Source: Carettochelys insculpta (taxonomy: Eukaryota; Chordata; Testudines; Carettochelyidae). From it: 64,000 nucleotides of DNA. This document shows positions 56,351-64,000 of this stretch, piece by piece. The stretch is from assembly GCF_033958435.1 (NCBI RefSeq), contig NC_134138.1, positions 81,888,298 through 81,952,297 on the forward strand, given 5' to 3'. The stretch's first letter is position 1; each line of letters begins with the position of its first letter. The notes under the pieces are model-generated. The model did not search any database, was not told the DNA's origin, and saw only the letters and a list, made by a program, of their open reading frames with translations. Position numbers and translations under genes: made by a program.

Positions 56351-58415
56351 CTATAGCCCGGCACTGGGCGTGGCCGGCCGGGAGCCCCGCCGTGCTTGCA
56401 GCCTGGTCCGTGGCTGGGTGGGAGCGGGCTGGACCGGAAGGTATGGTGGCCGGCGAGTGTCAGGTGGCTCCAGGGGTCCCTCGGTGCTCCGGCCCTCGCC
56501 GGTGGGTGGCGGGGCGACGGCGGACGGGCTGGTGACAGGCGGAGCAGCTGGTGGTGGGGCTGCAGGAGCAGGCAGGGCGGGCGATGTTTCAGCTGGCGTG
56601 GCATGGGGGGCCAGGTAGTCCACCAGGCGGTTAAATGTGTCCATTTAGGCCCCCCATGCCTCCTGGCACCAGGCCAGCGCCCGCTCCTGCAGCTGGAGGT
56701 GCTGCTCCGCGAGCTCCAGCTGCCGACGGTGGATGGCCAGCAGCTGGGGGTCCGTTGCCGTCGGCGGTTGAAGGCGCAGGGTCCGCCGTCTAGCCCGCCG
56801 TGGGGCCGGTCGGTCCTCAGCCGAGGGGCTGCCCTGGAGCGATGGTCCCGGAGGGCTCTCCGGGACGACTGACGCCTCGCCAGCGCTCTCTTCCGGTCCT
56901 TCTGATGGTGCAGGTGCAGGACACAGGAGAGGAAGGGGGGAAGAAGAATGGAGACAGGTGTTAGTGTGGGCCCCGAGCCGTGGCCTTTGTCCCCCCAGCC
57001 CTGTGCTGCAGGTTCCCCATCCCCATCCCCGGGAGATGCTGCTGTGATGGATGGGGTTCAGGGGTCCCCCTGCCCTGCACCCCATCCCCTGGTGGGAGCG
57101 ACTCTCACTTCACTCCGCAGGGTCTGACAGCAGGAGAGATTTCTTAGGCCACAGATGCCCAGTTTCTCCCAGGAGTGACAGCACCAGCTGTCGGAAGAGA
57201 CAGTCCTTCCAACCCGTCGTGGGGAGAAGAACCCAAGGGGTGCCCCTCTGGGATGCAGCTTTCCCCCTCCTCAGGCTGGCTGCCTACCAGCTCTCCCTTC
57301 CCCTAGGCTCTACCTGTGGCCCCCGCCCTCGCCCCCCAATTCCAAGCCAGCTCGGCTCCTCCCTCCTGTTTGTTCAGGGCAGAGGTGTCACCTGCCAGCT
57401 GTAGCCCCAGGATCCTCCTTTGGCCCTGGGAGCTATTCGGCTCTTGTTGCTCATATGTAGCCTGAGTCTCCCTTTGGCACTCCCCCTACTCCATCACATG
57501 CTGCTGCTGCGGGGTGTCCCACCCCCTCCTCCCGGGGGCCCCTCGAGGTTCCGCTCCCCCCTGGCCCGGGGATGGGGCATGGCACTGTCATGCGGGGTGG
57601 GGGGGGCAGGGGCTGATGGCTGCAGTGCTGTGATGGCCATGGCCCTGGTGTCCTTGGGGCCATAGCCATGTGAGCATGTGGGGGGCCCTGGACACATATC
57701 TCTTACCCCCGCCCCTCAAGCCCAGGGGTGTCCACCAGAGGGGGGTACCTACCTGTCGGTCCGCTTCCACGGTCCAGAGATCCCCGGGGGGTGGAGGCCC
57801 GGCTGCTGCTCTGGGATGGCAGGAGGAGGATCTGCAGGCTGGATTCTGCAGAGGAGGAGCCCCCCTGCTCCTCCTCCTCCTCCTCCTGCCGCGATGTCCC
57901 GGGGGTGGCCTCTGGGGGGGGCCCCCAGGGTGCGGGGCTTGCCTCCGGGGCGGACTCCGTCTGCAGGGCCTGCTGGGGCTCGTCAGCCGAGGTATCAAGG
58001 GTGGCCAGAGGGGAGGAGGTGTGCCGGGAGCGCAGGATGTCCCTGAGCTCCCTGTAAAAGGGGCAAGTGACGGGGGCGGCCCCAGATCAGCTGGCCGCAT
58101 CCCGGGCCCGGGAGTAACCCTGCCGCAGCTCCTTGACCTTACTCCTGATGTGGTCAGGAGTGTGGGCAGGGTGACCCCGGGCAGCCAGGCCCTCGGCCAG
58201 CCGAGCGAACGCATCCGTGTTCCGCCTCTTGCTCCCCATTACCTGGAGCACCTCCTCCTCGCTCCAGAGCCCCAGCAGGTCCCGCAGCTCGGCCTCCGTC
58301 CAGGAGGGGCCCCGCTGCCGCTTCCCAGACTGGCTGCCCCTCTGGCTGGGCTGTGAGCCCTGGCTCCCCTTGGGGGGGTCCCTTGGGGGTGCTGGGGGGG
58401 CTGCCGGGCAGCCAT
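56351..58415 (-). pseudogene. Harbinger Myb/SANT-like gene, damaged (family 1)
   Basis: This is the element's DNA-binding partner protein. Exon 1 begins at ATG 58415 (MAARQPP). The frame then shifts at two C-runs of seven (58394-58400 and 58372-58378), each one base longer than the reading frame needs. The SANT domain follows: GPSWTEAELRDLLGLWSEEE, SKRRNTDAFARLAEGLAARG and HIRSKVKELRQGYSRARD. A TGA at 58087-58089 interrupts it, then CPFYRELRDIL and a poly-E stretch. Donor GTAGGT follows 57753; the acceptor CATCAG leads to exon 2 at 56901, phase 1 to phase 1. Exon 2 holds PSEGPEESAGEASVV and a helix LLAIHRRQLELAEQHLQLQE, then a TAA at 56645, continuing in frame to 56351. The four defects make it a pseudogene as read, although the C-run insertions could be assembly errors. 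Confidence 0.85.
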
Positions 58416-58604
58416 CGCAGCTGGCTGGGTCGCTGAGGGAGGTGCAGGCTGGCCGCGTGTGCAGGCTGCAGCCTGCACGTTCCCTCAGCTTCCTGCAGAG
58501 GCAGGGAGGGGGAGGGGACCTTTAAGGGGCTGCTCCACGCAGCCACCAGTGAGCTGAGGGGCTGGAGAGAGCGTCTCTCAACCCCCCAGCTGATGGCCTC
58601 CATG

Positions 58605-58826
58605 GAGGACCCGGCAATTTCGACGTTGCGGGATGCGGATCGTCTACACGGTCCCTACTTCGATGTTCAACGTCGAAGTAGGGCGCTATTCCCATCCCCT
58701 CATGAGGTTAGTGACTTCAACGTCGAAGTTAACTTCAAAATAGCGCCCGACGCATGTAGCCGCGACGGGCGCTATTTCGAAGTTAGTGCCGCTACTTCGA
58801 AGTAGCGTGCACGTGTAGACACAGCT
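58605..58826. promoter_or_regulatory. Right subterminal repeats of Harbinger family 1
   Basis: CTACTTCGATGTTCAACGTC, ATTTCGACGTTG, CTATTTCGAAGTTAG and CTACTTCGAAGTAGC motifs fill this end, with an inner terminal-like copy CGTCTACACGG at 58640. It mirrors the left end and the left half of the MITE at 9163. Confidence 0.6.
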
Positions 58827-58829
58827 TTT

Positions 58830-59063
58830 GAGTCACAGAGCAGCATCTATTTCAGACAGTGGCAGGTGCCTGTCAGGGTTGCACATTTACCACAAGCAGA
58901 AAGGAAAAGGAGTGCAAAGACCCTCGCTATGCCCATGAGCCAAAAGACAAACTGCAGGAGAGGAACTATTGGCAAGGCAAAGCGAGGGAGGGCATTCTGA
59001 GTGACCATCAGAAAAAGAGTTGACAAAATATCAGGATGATCCATATAAACTTGAACAACACAC
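58830..59063. other. Spacer between two Harbinger elements
   Basis: 234 bp of ordinary AT-balanced intergenic sequence. The family 2 element starts after TAA at 59064-59066. Confidence 0.7.
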
Positions 59064-59405
59064 TAAGGCCGTTTCTACACATGCCACTTTTTCTGGAAGA
59101 TGATCCTCCGGATGATTCTCTTCCGGAAGAGCGCACCTAAATACCAAAGGAGCTCCCGAAAGAGCCGCCCCTTCTCCCAGAAGAACACATCTACACATGC
59201 ACTGTGCTGTTCTGGAAGAACAGGCCAGGAAACGACGCAAACGGGGTCACATGGGCAGGTAGTCCTTCCAGGGCTGCTGGCCACACGACCTTTTAGAGGG
59301 CCCCATCCAAGCAGCCCCTTCCCTGCAAACGCTGCTGAGGCCTGCCACGTCCGTGCACAGCAAGCCAGACCCAGGTCCCTGTCCAGCTCCCACTGATCAG
59401 CAGGC

Positions 59406-60759
59406 ATGGACTCCCAGCAGCTGCAGGACATCAGGCTTTCCCTCACCCACAGGCTAGCCATCCTCCTGACCACCTTCCTTGGCCTCCTGTGGAGACAGAG
59501 TCCCAGGCCCTTGGGTCCTGAAACCCCACCGCCCCTGCCGGGCCCCCTCCAACCCATTCAGCACGTCTAGACCCACACCACCAGCACAGACTGGTGGGAC
59601 AATGTCATCATGGGGGAGTGGGACAATGACTGCTGGCTGCAGAACCAGAGGATGAAGGAAGAGACCTTCCTGGAGACCTGCAGCTGGTTCACCACCATGC
59701 TACAATGCCAGGATACCTGGATGAGGTCAGCCCTCTCCTCGGAGAAGCACATGGCCATTGCCATATGGAAATTGGCCACCTCGGACAGCTACCGGTCCAT
59801 CGAGCAGCAGTTCAGGGTGGGTACATCCACTGTCAGGGACTTCATCCTCCAGTTAAGCCCTGCTCCAGACCCTGCCCCACTGGCGGGAGGGAGGGGGCCA
59901 GCGGGCTCGGGGAACCACAGATGCCGATTGGGAGGGGGCATGGCTGTGGGAGGGCAGTTCTATCCCAGAGGGGATACCACATGGCCACTACCAGAGTGGT
60001 TCCCCAGCAGGGGGAGCCCAGTAGAGAAGGAGGGGGTGGACGGGGAAGGGGGCAGGGACCCCTCTGCATATGTCCATGAGTGCATCCGTTCCCCTGCAAG
60101 TCATGAGGGCCATCAACCACATGCTGGTGTGGCAGCTGGTGCACATCAGGGACTTGGACGCAGTTGTTGAGGGCTTCTCCGTACTTGAGTTCTCCCAGAG
60201 CTTCAGAGCAATGGATGGGACGCACACCCTCATCAGGGCCTCGGACCACAGTGGCGGCCGATAGGTCAACTGCAAGGGGTACCACTCCATCATGCCCCAG
60301 GTGGTGGTGGGTGCCCGTAGGAAGTTCACGGACATTTACGTCAGCTGGCCAGACAGGACACGTGACGTGTGGATGCTGTGGAATTCCGCTCTGTTCCACA
60401 GGATGGAGTCTGGGACATTCATGCCCTGGCGAGAGTGCACCATCGGGGACATCGTGATGACCCTCTGCCTCGTGGGCAACCCGGCCTACCGACTCCAGCC
60501 CTGGTTGATGTACCCAGACTTGGGCCACCTCACACCCTCCCAGGCGCTATTTAACGCCTGGCTCACATGGGCCTGGTATCCCGTTGAGGGTGCTTTCGGC
60601 CATGTGAAGGCATGGTTCAGGTGTCTCCTCATACACCTCGATGTGGGAGTGGAGAATGTCCCGCAGGTGGTGGCCACGTGCTGCACATTCCATAACCTCA
60701 TCGAGGCACGTGAGGGGACCCTGCCTCACGACTGGATGGTGGAGCTGGCCCCCAGCTAA
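59406..60759 (+). pseudogene. Harbinger DDE transposase, broken (family 2)
   Basis: Exon 1 runs from ATG 59406 (MDSQQLQD, with a hydrophobic LAILLTTFLGLL) to 59852, broken by TAG at 59568. It contains TSTDWWDNVIMGEWDND, EETFLETCSWFT and IWKLATSDSYRSIEQQF. The intron donor should be GT but reads TT at 59853-59854, and the acceptor should be AG but reads AA at 60098-60099. Exon 2 (60100-60759) contains AMDGTH, then TAG at 60262-60264 where the relatives have tyrosine in GGRYVN, then RTRDVWM, VGNPAYRLQPW (relatives have D at the N), VEGAFGHVKAW and VATCCTFHN, ending at 60759. Two stops, two lost splice sites and an altered acidic residue mean no active enzyme. Confidence 0.88.
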
Positions 60760-61578
60760 CAGCAGCCCACTTGGGCCCCCAACAGGCAGCTCGAACGTGA
60801 TGGCCTCCAGATATGAGAGGTGCTTCAGGAGGCATTCAGCCGAGGAGACTACTAACCCCCCCACCCTTCCCCACAGGCCCCCCATACACACACCCCCAAC
60901 ACCCCACCCTCCCCCACAATAATCAGGGACACAGGGGTGCAAAATGTAAATGTGTATTTAACACTTAACTTTTAAGACCAGTAACCAATGTAAATAGTAA
61001 ATAGGGAATAATAATATTAACACCTAAAACCTCATATGGAGTTAACTATATACATGGGTGTAAGGGGACAGGGGCACTTTAGCTTGCACAGGAACTGGGG
61101 CAGGAATGGTGGAGGCCCTAATCAAGGGATGGGGTGGAAGAGCATGAGCTCCAGTGCCCACGGGTGCCCCGCCCACCCCAAGTGCACAGTCCCCTGTGGG
61201 GCACCGATGGGGCTGGAAGCACCGGCAGGTAGGGCCAATCAACACCTGGCCCAGCCTCAGCAGAGGAGCCGGGGGAGGGAAGGTCGTGGTTTGGAAGACC
61301 CTCCAAAGGGCCCACAAGCCATTCTGTGAGATCCTTCAGCACAGCATTGGGCAGGCCTGGGGGCAGTAGTGTGGCCAGGGCCTCAGGGTCATGGGCTTGG
61401 GGGAAAGGGAGCAGCAATGGGCCAGCATGGGGGACAGGAGGGGGGGACAGCGGGGGGGCCTTGGGGCAACAGTGGGGGGGCTCAGACGGGGACAGCAGGG
61501 GGGCATCAGAGGGGGCTGGGTAGTCCCACACACAGTGAGGAGCATCCCCACCACCTCTCCCCATGTGTCTTGCCTCCA
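60760..61578. other. Convergent spacer inside Harbinger family 2
   Basis: Untranslated sequence between the transposase stop and the SANT gene stop. C- and CACCC-rich up to 60920, AT-rich at 60945-61045, then GC-rich. Long frames here look compositional. Confidence 0.55.
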
Positions 61579-62778
61579 TCACAGCTTGGCCTCATCAAGG
61601 GCCAGCTGCCTCTCGGAGAGGGCATTCTGGTCATGGAGGGCCTTGGTGTAGGCTGCAAGCTTGTCCCCGTGGCAGCTGCACCTGGTCTGGCGCACCCGTG
61701 GCCACCGCATTGCGGGGGCGTGTCCAGGCCCAGCTGGCGGGCTGCTGGGTCCTCCAGCCTGGACAGGACTGGCAGGCCCTGGACTCCTCGTCTGGCTACT
61801 CTGACTCTCGGATGGTGCTGCTGTTAAGAGAGAGAGAGGGTGGGGTTAGAGTGGAGAGTCATTGCCACATCCAGAACCTGGGTGGCATGGCCCCAGTCTC
61901 CCTGGCTAGTTACGCCCTCCATGGACCCACGAGATGGCCCTGTGCCAGGGGAGGCTGCTGTGCAGGCCTGCATGCACTAGCCACAGCACGATGCTGGGTC
62001 TGGGGCACTGTTCATGGTAGCCCACCCTGGCAACAGGCTTGCAGACTGTGGAGGCACTTGGCCATGGGGGGTTCTGGATCTAACCTTGCTGCCTGGGGGG
62101 GCCTCAGCATGCTTGGGGCTTTTGGGGCCTCGAGGCCCATGCCCAGGTGTTCCCCTCCCTCTCCCCAGGGCTTTGCCGTGGTGCACACTTACCCGAGGAG
62201 GCCTTGTATATATCAGGTGATGCCTGACTGGAGGGGGCCTGGCTGCTGGCAATGGAGGGTACCGCGATGATGAGGGGCCTGCCTGTGGACTCCCCATCAG
62301 ATGGGATGTCCACAGTGGCAGGTCCCTCGTCCTCCTCCAGCACGGCGGGGGGCTCAGGTGCGGCTGTCTCCACTGAGGAGTGGGGTGGTGAGGAGTCATC
62401 TGCAGCCAGGAGGTCCCGAAGCTCCCGGTAGAAGGGGCAGCTGGCAGGGGCAAGACTGGATCTGCAGGTGCTGTCCTGGACCCACACGTACCCCTGCTGC
62501 AGCAGCTTCACTTTGCACCTGACTTGCTCTGGTGTCCGGGAGGCATGACCACAGGCAGCCAGGCCCTGGGCGAGGCAGGCAAAGGCTGGGGCATTCCTCC
62601 GGTGCCCAGTGGTGTCCCAGAGGACATCCTCATCGCGCCAGAACCCCAGGAGGTTCTGGTGCTCTGGCTCAGTCCAGGAGGGCACCCCCTGTTTTGGAGC
62701 CTGGGCGGGGTCTTGCCTGCCCTGGTCTGGGTCCCTGGGACTCTCCTGAGCAATGCGGAGTGCTGGCCTGCTGGCCAT
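61579..62778 (-). CDS. Harbinger Myb/SANT-like DNA-binding protein, intact (family 2)
   Basis: Exon 1 (62778-62193) and exon 2 (61820-61579) join at GTAAGT and a CTCTTAACAG acceptor, phase 1 to phase 1, to give 275 codons without a stop. Residues 33-124 form the Myb/SANT-like domain: PSWTEPEHQNLLGFWRDED, HRRNAPAFACLAQGLAACG, RTPEQVRCKVKLLQQGY and CPFYRELRDLL. An acidic, serine-rich linker follows. The end, AAYTKALHDQNALSERQLAL, looks like a helix or coiled coil. In active Harbinger elements this protein binds subterminal DNA and helps load the transposase. ATG 62778 is the first ATG in frame; an upstream in-frame GTG at 62805 is a weaker choice. Its transposase partner in the same element is dead. 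It is not proven to be expressed. Confidence 0.85.
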
Positions 62779-62984
62779 CTCTGCAGGTTGGGGCTCGCTA
62801 GCCACTGCAGGGCCTTGCGGGAGAGTGGCAGGCAGCCCTGATGGGCTGCCTCTTTCATACTCTCAGCTTCCTGCCATGGGGTCTCCGGGTCCTTGCAGCT
62901 TTAAACGCTGCATGATCCAGAGACCACAGAGGTCCGCCAGGGTTGCCTGGCACGTCCCTGCTCTTCGACGGGCCACCGCCATGG

Positions 62985-63217
62985 TGGACCTCTTCTTTTG
63001 GAGGAAGCAATCTGGGATCGTCTACCCTTGCCTTCTTCCAGAAGAATCTTCCAGAAGAAGGCCCTCTTCCTGAGTCCACAGCAGAGTAGGGAATCCAGAA
63101 GACGGGGCTCCTTCTTCCAGATTTCTTCTGGAAGAGCACCTTGCATGTGTAGACACTGTGGATCTTCCGGAAGAAGGAGCCGTTCTTCTGGAAGATCCTG
63201 CCTATGTAGAAGCAGCC
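62985..63217. promoter_or_regulatory. Right subterminal repeats of Harbinger family 2
   Basis: TTCTTCCAGAAGAATCTTCC, CTTCTTCCAGATTTCTTCTG and GATCTTCCGGAAGAAGG-type palindromes occur at least six times, with an inner terminal-like copy at 63144. The left end (59085-59225) carries the same motif (CTTCCGGAAGAG, TTCTGGAAGAA). Likely binding sites for the element's SANT protein; inferred. Confidence 0.6.
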
Positions 63218-64000
63218 CATGTGTCTTGGAAAGAAAGAGATTCATGCCAACTAGCTGACAGTCTTTTGATTTATGAAGCAAGGCTTCCCCCACTTCTTCC
63301 TGTTTAGATATTTCACTGGAAATTAAAAAGTAGAAAATACTCAAAAGCAGGCTTCATATAACATTTCCCTCAGAAAGCCGCTGAAAGGACCATTTGCTGG
63401 GACTCTTGACTGAATATGTAAAATTATGAAAAGAGTGGAACAGGTGCATAGGGCCTGTTTTCTCCTTGAAAAATCCAAGATGCAGGGAAGTATCATCTCT
63501 GATGGTAACTAAGCCAAATTATGCTTTGGGTGGTAAACAACAGAATGTTTTCCCCGTGTATGTTATTCTAGCCCAATAGAAGTCTGTACATATGAACTGA
63601 GCCTTAGGCTGCATTAACTCCTGATGGGGACGTTATTTATTACTCACGGTTCTAGGCAGCAAGTCCACAGAAGCAATTATTTTTTTTCCTCAGAGCTACA
63701 CTTCCGAGAAACAAGTAATTCTCAAGAAATGCTGTTACTTGCAGTTAACTGTTTTTAGTACTTTGCCATAAGCTAATCAGTTTGCAAACACAACACTGAA
63801 CTGTATATAAATTACATATGCTCGCTGATGTTAAAATCTCAGCACTGAAATGCCCAGCTACTGGCAATAGTCACAGTACCTTCCTATGCTTAGACTGGGA
63901 ACTATCGCAACACTGGAATTAGTGCATGAAAAACAAAGGTTGAGTTTTTAATGTCATCTTGCCTATCATACACCCAGGTGGTTCTCCTGGGAGAGCATTG
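63218..64000. other. Intergenic, nothing recognised
   Basis: AT-rich sequence to the window edge with no gene, RNA or repeat that I can support. Confidence 0.5.

Larger units (their letters stand above)
54207..58826 (+). mobile_element. Harbinger element, family 1, near-complete (4.6 kb)
   Basis: The element starts GGCTACGTCTACACGTG and ends with the inverse of AGCTGTGTCTACACGTG. TTT flanks it at 54204-54206 and 58827-58829. It contains the full two-gene set: a spliced DDE transposase on the plus strand (54565-55963) and a convergent spliced Myb/SANT-like gene on the minus strand (56351-58415), whose 3' ends face each other. CpG is abundant, suggesting a young insertion. TATTTCGA and TTCGAAGTA motifs are dense in the first 220 and last 220 bp, probably binding sites for the element's own proteins. 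The 721-bp MITE at 9163 is its deletion derivative. Confidence 0.92.
59067..63217 (+). mobile_element. Harbinger element, family 2 (4.15 kb)
   Basis: Left end GGCCGTTTCTACACATGCCA, right end (inverted) GGCTGCTTCTACATAGGCAG. TAA precedes the left end, but the right flank reads CAT, so no matching target duplication is visible. It has the same gene plan and orientation as family 1: transposase on plus (59406-60759), SANT gene on minus (61579-62778). The subterminal repeats differ, being CTTCCGGAAGA/CTTCTGGAAGA palindromes at both ends, and inner terminal-like copies (ATCTACACATGC at 59189, GCATGTGTAGAC at 63144) echo the family 1 design. It looks moderately older than family 1: the transposase is broken, the SANT gene is open. 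Confidence 0.88.

Noticed and set aside
57588..58356. Long frames of up to 228 codons on both strands within Harbinger family 1
   Set aside because: Shadows of the SANT gene and of GC-rich coding sequence; the real frame is identified by the SANT motif and splice phases.
1..64000. CRISPR arrays, operons, bacterial-type promoters, integrases or phage genes
   Set aside because: Splice sites, SINEs, LINEs and a vertebrate gene show this is animal nuclear DNA; the tandem repeats seen are minisatellites.
1..64000. Endogenous retrovirus or LTR elements
   Set aside because: I found no gag/pol/env motifs and no paired LTRs; the reverse transcriptases present are CR1 and Penelope types.

Overview
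The window is vertebrate nuclear DNA, most probably from a turtle. The mix of mobile elements supports this: a CR1 LINE, Penelope-like elements (PLEs), a tRNA-derived SINE whose tail resembles the 3' end of CR1 (the tortoise Pol III SINE type), degraded MIR copies, hAT and pogo/Tigger-type MITEs, and many PIF/Harbinger transposons. The species cannot be fixed from this sequence.

The only host gene I can support lies on the plus strand: the last two coding exons of NOL4 (nucleolar protein 4), at 13899-14079 and 28576-28769. They join in phase across a 14.5-kb intron. A 1.7-kb 3' UTR follows, with an AU-rich element and a poly(A) signal at 30492. Bases 1-13898 therefore look like an upstream NOL4 intron. 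The rest, to 64000, is intergenic with no host coding sequence that I recognise.

Layout: 1-9160, intron with a G-rich minisatellite (about 7.0-7.2 kb), a PLE 3' fragment (8.0 kb) and a MIR (8.4 kb). 9.16-10.41 kb, two Harbinger MITEs side by side. 12.4-13.4 kb, a Harbinger-type MITE carrying a 40-bp minisatellite. 13.9-30.5 kb, the NOL4 end, with a SINE (14.6 kb), a PLE fragment (16.4 kb), an internally deleted CR1 (19.1-20.4 kb), hAT MITEs (20.4-20.9 kb) and a Tigger-like MITE (27.1 kb) in the intron. 31.5-33.0 kb, a PLE body with reverse transcriptase and GIY-YIG remnants. 33.5-39.3 kb, a Harbinger MITE beside an old, degenerate Harbinger element. 39.4-48.2 kb, SINEs, a decayed MITE, a hAT MITE and two PLE foldbacks. 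51.2 kb, a foldback MITE. 54.2-58.8 kb and 59.07-63.2 kb, two large Harbinger elements of different families, 240 bp apart.

The Harbinger material is the most interesting part. Three two-gene elements are present, each with a DDE transposase on the plus strand and a convergent Myb/SANT-like DNA-binding gene on the minus strand. They are in three grades of decay. Each family has its own palindromic motif repeated near its ends, and second copies of the terminal motif lie inside the ends. The smaller MITEs can be tied to these families by those motifs; one is plainly an internal-deletion derivative of the 4.6-kb element. No new defence system or operon-like system is present.
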